A stretch of DNA of 64,000 nt, taken from NCBI RefSeq assembly GCF_027111315.2, contig NZ_CP114289.2, positions 3,658,001 through 3,722,000 of the forward strand, read 5' to 3'. The notes under the pieces were generated by a model, which saw nothing but the letters and a program-made list of their open reading frames with translations, was not told where the DNA came from and ran no database searches. Position numbers and translations under genes: made by a program. Each line of letters starts with the position of its first letter. Position 1 is the stretch's first letter. Source of the stretch: Flavobacterium limnophilum (GTDB lineage Bacteria > Bacteroidota > Bacteroidia > Flavobacteriales > Flavobacteriaceae). Shown piece by piece: positions 17,761 to 26,868 of the stretch.

Positions 17761-20700
17761 GACTTGTAGTGTTAGGTTCAATATCATTTTCGTCACTTGC
17801 AATTGCTTCTTTCTTTTTTCCAATGTTTTCAATCATCACATATAGACCTGGCACAATTAACACTCCAAGAATTGTGGCTATCAACATTCCGCTGAACACC
17901 GCCATTCCCATTACAATACGAGCCTGTGAACCTGCGCCAGTGGCTGTCAACAAAGGAACAACCCCGAGGATAAATGCAAATGCGGTCATCAATATCGGGC
18001 GGAAACGAAGCTTCGCAGCTACCATTGCCGCTTCATAAAGAGGCACTCCTTTTTTCTCGTGTTCCTCTTTGGCAAATTCCACGATAAGAATGGCATTTTT
18101 GGCAACGAGTCCAATCAACAGTACGAGTCCGATTTGTGCAAAAACGTTATTCACATAGGCATCGCTTGTAAATCGCGCCAAAAACAAGCCTAAAAACGCT
18201 CCAAACACCGCCAAAGGTGCTCCAAGCAATACGCTGAAAGGCAATTTCCAACTTTCATATTGGGCGGCTAAAATCAAAAATACAAATACCAATGCCATAA
18301 TAAATACAGAACTTCCTCCCGGTGCCTTTTTCTCTTGATAGGATAGATTAATGTAATCGTAACTCATATCATTTGGAAGGGTTTCTCTAGCCACCTCTTC
18401 CAGAGCATCCAAAGCCTGCGCACTACTGTAACCGGCATTTGCACTACCCCCAATTTCGGCTGATCTAAATAAATTTAACCTATTTGTAAAATCGGGTCCA
18501 GTCACTTTGGTAGCTGTAACCAAAGTAGATATTGGTAACATAGAACCATTATTATTTTTAATGTAAATTAAATTTAAGTTTTCAGGTTTAACTCGATCTG
18601 TAGCTTCTCCTTGCAAGAATACTTTATATTGTCGCCCAAATCGATTGAAATCATTGACATACGTTCCTCCTAAAAAGGCTCCTAATGCTTCCGTAACCCT
18701 TGAAACAGGCACACCTAATTTCATCGCTTTTTCATTATCGATTTCTAATTTTATTTGAGGTGTTGCGGCATTAAAAGTGGTGTAAATACGTTGAATTTCA
18801 GGTCTTTTTTGTGCAGCTGCAATAAAAACCTGCGTTTGTTGCGCCAAATACTCAGGTGAATTTCCTCCTCTATCCTGCAGCATTAAACTAAAACCAGCCG
18901 ATGCACCCAATCCTTGAATGGCAGGCGGTCCAAATGCAAAAGCAGAGCCTTTGGTTACTTGCATTGCCAGTTTACCATTCAATTGATCCGTAAATTGCTT
19001 GGCCGTAAAAGAGCGTTCTTCCCAAGGTTTTAACGCAATAAAAATAAATGCATTATTAGGAAGATTCGAACTTGTAAGCAAACTGTACCCATTGATTGTG
19101 GTATAAGAAAGAATAGCATCCTCCTTTTTCAAAATAGCATCTACTTGTTTGGAGACTTCTTCTGTTCGCTGTAAAGATGATGATGGCGGTAATTGTATAT
19201 TTAACAATACATACCCTTGATCCTCCTCAGGAATAAATCCTAACGGGATTTTAATTCCTAAAAAACTAACGGCTATTAATATAACTCCTAACAATGCCAC
19301 TATACGCATCGATTTTTTAGCAAAGAAATTAACCCCATTAAGATAGCCTCCAGTAACTTTTTCAAAAATTCTATTGAATCCGGCAAAAAATTTAGCCAAC
19401 CATCCTGTTTGCTCTTCGACTGGTTTTGTAGGTTTTAGGAGCATCGCACACAAGGCTGGACTTAATGACAAAGCACTAAATGCAGAGAAAGCCACCGATA
19501 CCGCAATCGTAATGGCAAATTGCTGATAAAAACGTCCCGTAATTCCGGGAGTCATTGCTACAGGAATAAATACGGCACACAAAATTAATGCGATAGCAAT
19601 TACAGGCCCTGAAACTTCTTTCATCGCCTGAATTGTTGCCTCTCGGGGCGTTTTCCCTTTTTCAATATGATGCATTACGGCTTCGACAACCACAATGGCA
19701 TCATCGACCACAATACCAATGGCCAAAACTAACCCTAATAAAGACAAAGTGTTTATGGAGAATCCTAATAAAGGAAAAACGGCAATCGTTCCAATTAATG
19801 AAACTGGCACAGTAATCAAAGGGATTAAGGTAGCACGCCAATTTTGAAGAAAGATAAACACCACAAGGATAACTAATAATATCGCTTCAAAAAGTGTATG
19901 AACAATATCCTCCACACCAGCTGTAATAGCTAGAGTAGTATCTAATGATTCTTGATACTCAATGTCTTTAGGGAATCTCTCAGACATTTCTTTCATTGCT
20001 GCTTTGGCTTCAGCAGCTACTTCCAATGCATTACTTCCCGGCATTTGGAAAATAGTTATTGCAGCAGCCGGATTACCATTTCTTCGAGCATTTGTACTAT
20101 AATTTTCAGTCCCTAATTCAATGCGAGAAATATCACTTAATAGCACTTCAGCTCCATCTTCTTTACTTCTGACAACAATTTTACCAAATTGTTGTTCAGT
20201 AACTAATCGATCTTGAAGTGTAACACCATAGGTAAAATCAGTACCAATTGGTGCAGGTTGAGACCCAAATTTTCCTCCTGGACTAATCATGTTTTGAGCA
20301 TTCAAAGCATTTTTAACATCCTCAACAGTAACACCTAGTTTAGACATTACATCAGCCTTCAACCAAACCCTCATCGAATAATCACTACCCCATAGCGTAA
20401 CTTCACCAACTCCTTTGATACGAGCTAATCGATCTGCAATATTAATACTCGCATAATTGTTTAAAAATTTTGCATCGTATTTAGGATTTTTGGAAGTTAA
20501 AGTGAACAACATTAAAGGAAAAGACAGCGATTTCTTTACCACTACCCCTTGTTGTTTTACACTTGCAGGCATAAATGGAGCCGATTGTGCTTGACGGTTT
20601 TGAGTAAGCATATTGGCATTATCTAAGTTGGTACCAACGTCAAAAGTTACTTCAAGTGTTAGCGCTCCATCAGAAGTATTGATGGATTTCATATACAACA

Positions 20701-20923
20701 TATTCTCAACACCATTAACCTTTTGTTCTATAGGTGTTGCCACAGCTTGTTCCACATTCAAAGCATTGGCTCCTGTGAAATTTGTTGTGATTTTTACAAC
20801 TGGAGGAACAATATCAGGATATTGAGAAACTGGTGTTTTTTGCAATGCCAATAGTCCAAGTAACACAATAATGATACTTATAACCATAGCGACTATTGGT
20901 CTTCTAACGAAAAATTCTCCCAT
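17753..20923 (-). CDS. RND multidrug efflux pump, HAE1 (AcrB/MexB) family
   Basis: Proton-driven inner-membrane pump, 1056 residues, full length. N-terminus F-x-x-R-P-I-V-A-M-V is typical of HAE1 pumps. The proton relay is seen as the acidic pair in V-D-D-A-I-V-V-V-E (helix 4) and the Lys in A-K-N-A-I-L-I-V-E-F-A (helix 10). Two large periplasmic porter loops are present, including the hydrophobic G-P-P-A-I-Q-G-L region. It would expel hydrophobic toxic compounds with its adaptor and channel. The first two-thirds of the gene is visibly more AT-rich than the last third (see findings). Confidence 0.95.
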   Translation of the reverse strand: MGEFFVRRPIVAMVISIIIVLLGLLALQKTPVSQYPDIVPPVVKITTNFTGANALNVEQAVATPIEQKVNGVENMLYMKSINTSDGALTLEVTFDVGTNLDNANMLTQNRQAQSAPFMPASVKQQGVVVKKSLSFPLMLFTLTSKNPKYDAKFLNNYASINIADRLARIKGVGEVTLWGSDYSMRVWLKADVMSKLGVTVEDVKNALNAQNMISPGGKFGSQPAPIGTDFTYGVTLQDRLVTEQQFGKIVVRSKEDGAEVLLSDISRIELGTENYSTNARRNGNPAAAITIFQMPGSNALEVAAEAKAAMKEMSERFPKDIEYQESLDTTLAITAGVEDIVHTLFEAILLVILVVFIFLQNWRATLIPLITVPVSLIGTIAVFPLLGFSINTLSLLGLVLAIGIVVDDAIVVVEAVMHHIEKGKTPREATIQAMKEVSGPVIAIALILCAVFIPVAMTPGITGRFYQQFAITIAVSVAFSAFSALSLSPALCAMLLKPTKPVEEQTGWLAKFFAGFNRIFEKVTGGYLNGVNFFAKKSMRIVALLGVILIAVSFLGIKIPLGFIPEEDQGYVLLNIQLPPSSSLQRTEEVSKQVDAILKKEDAILSYTTINGYSLLTSSNLPNNAFIFIALKPWEERSFTAKQFTDQLNGKLAMQVTKGSAFAFGPPAIQGLGASAGFSLMLQDRGGNSPEYLAQQTQVFIAAAQKRPEIQRIYTTFNAATPQIKLEIDNEKAMKLGVPVSRVTEALGAFLGGTYVNDFNRFGRQYKVFLQGEATDRVKPENLNLIYIKNNNGSMLPISTLVTATKVTGPDFTNRLNLFRSAEIGGSANAGYSSAQALDALEEVARETLPNDMSYDYINLSYQEKKAPGGSSVFIMALVFVFLILAAQYESWKLPFSVLLGAPLAVFGAFLGLFLARFTSDAYVNNVFAQIGLVLLIGLVAKNAILIVEFAKEEHEKKGVPLYEAAMVAAKLRFRPILMTAFAFILGVVPLLTATGAGSQARIVMGMAVFSGMLIATILGVLIVPGLYVMIENIGKKKEAIASDENDIEPNTTSHD

Positions 20924-20943
20924 AATTAATTTTATTAGCTAAA

Positions 20944-22092
20944 TTATTTAGTTGGCGCTGCTTCTTGCTGACCTGGCTGCCATTGGATTAGTTTTGGAGT
21001 AATAACACTTCCATTTTTTAACAAAGAAGTACCGCCCATTGCAATTTTATCACCCGATTTCAAACCATCTTCAATAACATAACCATCTTTATAGGCGGGT
21101 CCTGGTTTAACAATTTGCATATGAACTTTACTACTATCACCCAAAACATATACTTGGTATATACCTTGCATTTCAATTACTGATCGTTGCGGAATTAGAA
21201 ATGCATTAGCACGAACATCAGTAACCAATCCAACTTTTACATATTGACCTGGTCGCAATAATTTATCAGGGTTTGGGAATGATGCCTCAAATGTAATTGC
21301 TCCAGTTGTAGGATCAATTTGTCTGTCGGCAAAACTAATCTTTCCGGTTTGTGGATAAAGTGAGCCATCTGACAATTTTAGTGAAATGGATTGCCCAGCT
21401 CCTTTTAATGATGAATTTTCCTTATTGACTTCTCTATAAATACGAAGAAATTCTTGCTCACTTAAAGTAAAACGAACCCTAACATCCCCCAAATCAGAAA
21501 CCGTATTTAAAACCGAAGCTGCTCCAGGACGAACATAATCGCCTACTCTTACTTTTGAAATTCCAATTAATCCGGATATTGGCGCTAATATTCTGCAATA
21601 GCCTAATTCTAATCTTGCGTTTTGCAAACTTGCCTTAGAAGCACTTATCGAAGCTACCGAAGCATTATAAGCCGCTTTTGCAGCTATTAATTCTCTTTGA
21701 CTCACTGCATTCATTTTGGCCAAGGGAACCATCATGTCATAGTCTGATTTGGCTTTTGCTAATCGAGCTTCTTCCTCTGCCAATGAACCTTCTGCCTGAT
21801 TTACTTTAGCTTGATAAGGAAGTGGATCGATGGAGTATAGCAACTGACCTTTGGTTACCAAACTTCCCTCTTTGAAATTAAGACTTTCAATAACGCCATC
21901 CACTCTGGGATTAATTTGAATGTCCGATTCTCCGAACGTTTGCCCTGTATATTCAGATTCCAGTCTTACATCTTGCTGTAAGACTTCGGTAACCGAAATT
22001 TCAAGTGGCTTCATCTCTGGAGCTGCTTCCTTTTTGCACGACGGCATCATGAAAATTAATAATATTGCCAGTAAAAAGTACGTTTTTTTCAT
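20944..22092 (-). CDS. RND periplasmic adaptor (membrane fusion) lipoprotein
   Basis: Adaptor linking pump and channel, 382 residues. It begins with a lipoprotein signal (lipobox M-P-S-C at Cys19). The order is barrel-sandwich lipoyl half (about 60-90, with F-K-E-G-S-L-V-T-K-G-Q), an alpha-hairpin of about 60 residues (95-155), the second lipoyl half (I-L-A-P-I-S-G-L-I-G), beta-barrel and membrane-proximal domains. First gene of the operon, 20 bases before the pump gene. No regulator is adjacent, and no clear -7 box was found in the 180 bases upstream. Confidence 0.93.
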   Translation of the reverse strand: MKKTYFLLAILLIFMMPSCKKEAAPEMKPLEISVTEVLQQDVRLESEYTGQTFGESDIQINPRVDGVIESLNFKEGSLVTKGQLLYSIDPLPYQAKVNQAEGSLAEEEARLAKAKSDYDMMVPLAKMNAVSQRELIAAKAAYNASVASISASKASLQNARLELGYCRILAPISGLIGISKVRVGDYVRPGAASVLNTVSDLGDVRVRFTLSEQEFLRIYREVNKENSSLKGAGQSISLKLSDGSLYPQTGKISFADRQIDPTTGAITFEASFPNPDKLLRPGQYVKVGLVTDVRANAFLIPQRSVIEMQGIYQVYVLGDSSKVHMQIVKPGPAYKDGYVIEDGLKSGDKIAMGGTSLLKNGSVITPKLIQWQPGQQEAAPTK

Positions 22093-22272
22093 TTTTTAAT
22101 TTTTATTATGATGCATTAATATTCAACTAGTATGTAATAATTCAAAAATCGTATCCTAAGTTCCCCTAAAGTATTTAAGTTTTAATTTGTAGTAAAACTA
22201 ATAATTTTTTTTTGAATTGTGCAAATAAATTAATCTTTTGAATTGGCATAATTTATACCAATCCGTGTTTTG

Positions 22273-23010
22273 TCATAAATTTTCGTAAACCACCACACAA
22301 ACCGAAACAAAGAAACCAAGCACGGTAAAAACACCAGCCAGTTTACCTCCATGTTCATATGCTTCGGGAATCATAGAGTTGGCAAGCATCATCAAGATGG
22401 CTCCTCCAGCAAATGCCTGGATGAACGAAAGCCACTCCTTGGATGCACCACTGAAAAGAGCAAAACCGGCAACTGTTGCCAATGCACAAAACAAAGAAAT
22501 GAATACCCACAGCAATACTATTTTTTTTCGACTCCATCCCCCTTCTTTCATGCCTGAGGAACCAGCAATCGCTTCTGGAAGATTGGAAATAAAAACAGCC
22601 ACCAATATGGCCAAGCTTACCTTTCCTCCTTCAAAAATACCCAAACCAATGACAATGGATTCCGGCACTCCATCAAGAATAATGGCCAGCACCATGGGAA
22701 TTACCAAACTCGAACTCTTGGACGCCCCTACTTTCAACCGATTGTCCGCCCCGAAATTCCCAATCAACTTGTCGGAGAAAAAAAATGTGGCCGCACCTAC
22801 AAAAAGTCCAGCTGCAGGAAAACCGGTACCTCTGGCAAGTTTTACCGCTTCAAAAATTAATTCGTATGAAATTGCCGAAATTAATGTGCCTGCACCAAAA
22901 CCCATAATTATCCCTATCGTGCGATTGCTTAAAGCAAACCGTATTGCAATAATTCCTCCTAAAATTAAGGAAGAAGTGGCAAGTAAGCCCCAAATAAATG
23001 CATTTATCAC
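22273..23010 (-). CDS. ZIP-family metal transporter with altered metal-site motifs
   Basis: Inner-membrane protein with about eight helices. A longer TTG-started frame begins at 23046, but an exact minus-strand -7 element lies at 23051-23044, so the GTG at 23010 (245 residues) is preferred. Helix 4 carries D-G-V-P-E-S and helix 5 S-N-L-P-E-A where canonical ZIPs have H-N-x-P-E-G and H-x-x-P-E. Both Pro-Glu pairs remain but the His ligands are replaced by Asp/Gly and Ser/Asn. Zn(II) is the family's usual substrate; specificity here may differ or the protein may not transport Zn. Confidence 0.8.
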   Translation of the reverse strand: MINAFIWGLLATSSLILGGIIAIRFALSNRTIGIIMGFGAGTLISAISYELIFEAVKLARGTGFPAAGLFVGAATFFFSDKLIGNFGADNRLKVGASKSSSLVIPMVLAIILDGVPESIVIGLGIFEGGKVSLAILVAVFISNLPEAIAGSSGMKEGGWSRKKIVLLWVFISLFCALATVAGFALFSGASKEWLSFIQAFAGGAILMMLANSMIPEAYEHGGKLAGVFTVLGFFVSVCVVVYENL

Positions 23011-23043
23011 GTCAAAACAGATTAAATTAACAAAAAACACAAA

Positions 23044-23051
23044 CAAATTTA
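23044..23051 (-). promoter_or_regulatory. -7 element of the ZIP-family gene
   Basis: Minus strand TAAATTTG, exact TANNTTTG. It lies 34 bases before the GTG at 23010 and overlaps the alternative TTG at 23046, which argues for the shorter start. The -33 box is unclear. Confidence 0.45.
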
Positions 23052-23186
23052 AGTTAATTTATTGCAATAGAAATAGTTGTTAATCACTATTTTTTTGGAT
23101 TAACCCTAAAAATATAAATATAAAATTTTAAGCACAACAACGCTCAAGGAACTTAAATCTTCTAATTCTCTTAAAGAATTATTTGC

Positions 23187-23194
23187 TATTTTTG
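23187..23194 (+). promoter_or_regulatory. -7 element of the ppk2-sulP unit
   Basis: TATTTTTG, an exact TANNTTTG match 83 bases before the ATG at 23277. No obvious -33 box. Confidence 0.35.
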
Positions 23195-23276
23195 AGGAAC
23201 TATATATTCTTGCAAAGCTTCAAAACATTTTATTAGAACCAAACAATTGAGCCAACGACTTAAAAAACATACCACT

Positions 23277-24245
23277 ATGGCAAAAAATAATAAAAATAAT
23301 TCGAATGATTCGGATTCAAATCCAATGAATTTAAGCCAATTAAGCAAAAAAGCAATTATTGAACGTGCCAAAAAATTCTCGAAACAGTATTGTGTCGGCA
23401 ACGGCGATGGTTTTAAACTTAAAGATTATGAAACCAAAGCCAGTTTCAATTTAGGAGATGAAGGAAAACCATTGGTCAAAGAAACTTTGGAAATAGGCGT
23501 TAATGCCTTGGCTGCCATGCAGGATATTTTGTATGCCCAAGACAAATGGTCGTTGCTCATTATTTTTCAAGCCATGGATGCTGCAGGAAAAGACGGCGCC
23601 ATCAAGCATGTAATGTCTGGAGTAAATCCACAAGGCTGCCAAGTTTCCTCATTCAAAGCGCCCAGTTCGGAAGAATTGGACCATGATTTTTTGTGGCGTT
23701 GCCAAAAACACTTGCCCGAACGAGGACGCATCGGCATTTTTAATCGTTCCTATTACGAAGAAGTGTTGGTGGTTCGAGTGCATGAGGCGATTTTGAAAGC
23801 CCAGAAACTTCCTGAAAAATTGATAACCAAAGACATTTGGGAAGATCGTTTTCAAGACATTCGCAACTTTGAAAAATATTTGAATAGAAACGGCACCATC
23901 GTCATCAAATTTTTCCTGAACGTCTCCAAAGACGAACAAAAAGAACGCTTCATAGAACGTGTGGACGACCCCGACAAAAACTGGAAATTCAGTGCCACAG
24001 ATGCCAAGGAAAGAGGCTATTGGAAAGACTATATGCATGCCTACGAAGAGTTAATCAAAAATACTTCAACCGAAAAATCGCCTTGGTACGTGATTCCTGC
24101 CGACAATAAATCATACGCCCGAATCGCGATTGCCTCGGCCATCATCAACGCCTTGGACGAAATGGACTTGGAATACCCAACGGTAAGCGATGAAAAATTA
24201 GCCGAATTACAAGCCGTAAAAAAAGCCCTGCTCGAAGAAAAATAA
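23277..24245 (+). CDS. ppk2: Polyphosphate kinase 2 family protein
   Basis: Cytoplasmic enzyme that transfers phosphate between polyphosphate and nucleotides, 322 residues from the ATG at 23277 (a TTG at 23247 would add ten residues). The PPK2 core has Walker A as D-A-A-G-K-D-G, the D-x-x-W-x-x-R-F helix region, and Walker B as N-R-S-Y-Y-E-E-V-L-V-V-R-V-H. The lid Arg-rich stretch W-K-F-S-A-T-D is typical. Single-domain length fits the class that uses nucleoside mono- or diphosphates; I cannot tell which. sulP starts 28 bases later, so they are likely cotranscribed. Confidence 0.93.
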   Translation: MAKNNKNNSNDSDSNPMNLSQLSKKAIIERAKKFSKQYCVGNGDGFKLKDYETKASFNLGDEGKPLVKETLEIGVNALAAMQDILYAQDKWSLLIIFQAMDAAGKDGAIKHVMSGVNPQGCQVSSFKAPSSEELDHDFLWRCQKHLPERGRIGIFNRSYYEEVLVVRVHEAILKAQKLPEKLITKDIWEDRFQDIRNFEKYLNRNGTIVIKFFLNVSKDEQKERFIERVDDPDKNWKFSATDAKERGYWKDYMHAYEELIKNTSTEKSPWYVIPADNKSYARIAIASAIINALDEMDLEYPTVSDEKLAELQAVKKALLEEK

Positions 24246-24272
24246 TCCTCCCAAATTTTTAAATCTAGATTT

Positions 24273-25952
24273 ATGAGCTCTGTGCATAAATTGTTTCCGC
24301 CCGCGCTTTGGTTCAAAGGCTACAATAAAAAAACTTTAAAGGGAGATTTCACTGCAGGAATCACTTTGGCAGCTTATGGAATTCCTGTTTCTCTGGCCTA
24401 CGCCACTTTGGCGGGATTGCCTCCTGAATACGGGATTTACGGCTATTTACTTGGCGGTTTTTTCTATGCGCTATTAGGCACAAGCAAGCAATTGGCCATT
24501 GGTCCCACATCGGCAATTTCTTTACTTATTGGAACCACAATTGCCGATATGGCCAACGGCGACGTGCAGCGATGGGCCGATATTGCTTCCCTTACCGCAT
24601 TGGTATTTGCCGTTTTGGCACTTTTAGCCTATTTGCTGAGATTGAGCGGCATCATCAATTTTATTAGCGAAACGGTTTTGGTGGGTTTCAAGGCCGGTGC
24701 TGCCCTGACTATTGGTTTAACCCAATTGCCGAAATTGTTTGGCGTGAATGGAGGTGGCGAAAACTTCTTGGAACGCATAATTGCCCTAATTCAGCAACTT
24801 CCGGAAACCAATTCATCCGTATTAATTTTCGGAATTGCCGCCATTGTTATTCTGATATTTGGCGAAAAAATAGCTCCCGGAAAGCCTGTTGCCATAATAA
24901 TCGTAATCATTTCCATTTTTTTAATCACTACAACTTCACTGGGACTTCAAGGCATTTCAACCGTTGGAAGAATCCCTTCAGGCTTGCCAGAATTTCATTT
25001 GCCTTCCCTTCGTTTTCGCGATATTGACGGCGTGTTTCCACTGGCAATGGCTTGTTTTTTATTGTCTTATATCGAAAGCGTTTCGGCAGCAAGAACCTTG
25101 GCACAAAAAAACGGCTATTTTATTGATCCACGACAAGAATTGTTGGCACTCGGAATTGCCAATGCGGCCGTTGCCTTGGGACAGGGTTATCCCGTTGCAG
25201 GCGGTTTGTCACAGTCTGCGGTCAATGATACTGCGGGTGCAAAAACGTCTTTGTCATTGGTATTTGCATCGGCTGCCATTGCATTTTGTCTTTTGTTTTT
25301 AACGGACATGCTTCAATATTTACCCAATGTAATTCTGGCTGCGATTGTGCTGGTCGCCATTCGGGGCTTGTTTGATTTAAAAGAAATGAAGCATTTGTAC
25401 AAAATAAACAAAGAGGAATTTTTCGTGGCCATGATTGCACTCGTTGGCGTGCTTGTTTTTGGCATTCTCAGGGGAGTTTTGCTGGCGGCAATAGTGACAT
25501 TGGTATTATTATTAAAAGCAACATCAAACCCAAACGTGGCATTTCTGGGGAGAATTCCAGGAACCAAACGTTATTCTGATTTAGAACGCCATCCCGACAA
25601 CGAAATTATCGAAAGTGTCCTAATCGTCAGGGTCGAATCTGCCATTTTATATTTCAACGTCGAAAACATCAAGGAAGAAATTTGGTCAAAAATAGATAAC
25701 GAAACCCATCCTATAAAAACGGTAATACTGGATTTGAATTCCTCTCCACACGTCGATATTGCTGGAGCACGGTTTTTAAAACAACTGTTCATCGATTTGA
25801 AAAAAAAGAAGATTGCCTTGAAAATTGCCGAAGCCCGGTCCGAAGTTCGCGACACCTTGCGCTCCGAAAATCTGGAAGACCTTTTGGGTCACATCAGCCG
25901 TTTTGTTTCCGTCGATGATTTGGTGGTTGAAGCCACAAAAAAAGATTCTTAA
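24273..25952 (+). CDS. SulP-family anion transporter with STAS domain
   Basis: Inner-membrane transporter, 559 residues. Residues 12-420 form the SLC26/SulP membrane domain (G-I-P-V-S-L-A-Y-A-T-L-A-G-L-P-P-E-Y-G signature near 34-52). Residues about 440-555 form a cytoplasmic STAS domain (V-I-L-D-L-N-S-S-P-H-V-D). Members carry sulfate, bicarbonate or dicarboxylates; the substrate cannot be chosen here. No carbonic anhydrase or sulfur-assimilation gene is adjacent. It is probably cotranscribed with ppk2. Confidence 0.92.
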   Translation: MSSVHKLFPPALWFKGYNKKTLKGDFTAGITLAAYGIPVSLAYATLAGLPPEYGIYGYLLGGFFYALLGTSKQLAIGPTSAISLLIGTTIADMANGDVQRWADIASLTALVFAVLALLAYLLRLSGIINFISETVLVGFKAGAALTIGLTQLPKLFGVNGGGENFLERIIALIQQLPETNSSVLIFGIAAIVILIFGEKIAPGKPVAIIIVIISIFLITTTSLGLQGISTVGRIPSGLPEFHLPSLRFRDIDGVFPLAMACFLLSYIESVSAARTLAQKNGYFIDPRQELLALGIANAAVALGQGYPVAGGLSQSAVNDTAGAKTSLSLVFASAAIAFCLLFLTDMLQYLPNVILAAIVLVAIRGLFDLKEMKHLYKINKEEFFVAMIALVGVLVFGILRGVLLAAIVTLVLLLKATSNPNVAFLGRIPGTKRYSDLERHPDNEIIESVLIVRVESAILYFNVENIKEEIWSKIDNETHPIKTVILDLNSSPHVDIAGARFLKQLFIDLKKKKIALKIAEARSEVRDTLRSENLEDLLGHISRFVSVDDLVVEATKKDS

Positions 25953-25975
25953 ACAGTCAAGGTTTTTTGTGAAAA

Positions 25976-26683
25976 CTATTTTTCTGATTTCTTGGAAGAA
26001 GCATATTTTCCGACCAACATCGAAATAATTATGGCAACATAAAGCTGACCCGAAACCCCTATCAAGACGGAAAGTGATTTTGAAAATGGATGAATCGGAA
26101 CAATGTCACCATAACCCGTTGTGGTAAAAGTCATAAAGGTATAATAAATATTGTTCTGGATGGGTTCGATGAATTTAGTTTCCAAATCCCCATTTATACT
26201 AGCGCTATAGGCTCCCGGAATAGTCAACGAAATAGCCGTCACAATCAAGCTGAATGCAAATCCCAATAAAAGATACCCCGTAATGGAATCAACAATTACT
26301 TTGAAAGTAACTGTTGAAATGGATGAAATTTGCTTAATCAAGCTAAAAACAAGATATAAAAAGAAAAAGAAATTAATAAATCGAAAGCCCAACCTAAAAA
26401 AAGTCGTGTCAACAAAATAGGAACTCCAGATTACCATCAATGAAAAAACGGCAAAACTTCTTATGAATTTATGGTTCTGTTTTAATGACAAAACCGAAAA
26501 AACAACTATACCCGTAACGGAACACGTGAAAAGGAATTCAAGATATTGTATCGGGCAAATCGGAATAACAAAAACCGTGACAAGCGTAAAGAACAAAAGA
26601 ATGCCATTGGCTAAACTGGATTTATTTTCTTTATCGTTCGTCGAAATCATTTCACTAAATTTTGACCAAAGGGATTCTTTCAT
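25976..26683 (-). CDS. Potassium-channel-like ion channel
   Basis: Inner-membrane channel subunit, 235 residues. The selectivity filter T-T-T-G-Y-G-D is intact between the last two helices. Upstream there are about four more hydrophobic segments, so the layout is six helices with no charged S4 and no C-terminal RCK/TrkA domain. It is convergent with sulP, with only 23 bases between the stops. Gating signal unknown. Confidence 0.85.
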   Translation of the reverse strand: MKESLWSKFSEMISTNDKENKSSLANGILLFFTLVTVFVIPICPIQYLEFLFTCSVTGIVVFSVLSLKQNHKFIRSFAVFSLMVIWSSYFVDTTFFRLGFRFINFFFFLYLVFSLIKQISSISTVTFKVIVDSITGYLLLGFAFSLIVTAISLTIPGAYSASINGDLETKFIEPIQNNIYYTFMTFTTTGYGDIVPIHPFSKSLSVLIGVSGQLYVAIIISMLVGKYASSKKSEK

Positions 26684-26803
26684 GTCATGTTGCTTAGACT
26701 AATACCAATTCTATCTCAAAAGTAACCAAAACCAAGCTAGTGGACAAATTTATTACTTAGCCCTAAAGTTGACCACCTAGTTTTTTAATCTAAAAATAAA
26801 CCC

Positions 26804-26811
26804 TAAATTTG
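26804..26811 (+). promoter_or_regulatory. -7 element of the trhO-trhP-ferredoxin operon
   Basis: TAAATTTG, exact TANNTTTG, 58 bases before the ATG. The -33 region is a T-run (26781-26786) and not a clean TTTG. Confidence 0.5.
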
Positions 26812-26868
26812 CACCCGAATTCTTCCATTTAGAATTCACCACATATTTCTCACTTAAACGTTTATAGC

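Noticed and set aside
17761..17832. N-terminal extension of the outer-membrane efflux gene
   Set aside because: It overlaps the pump gene by 80 bases and hides the lipoprotein signal that starts at 17760.
26786..26794. A third TCTAAA operator site before trhO
   Set aside because: Only one half-site without a partner in an AT-rich region; likely chance.
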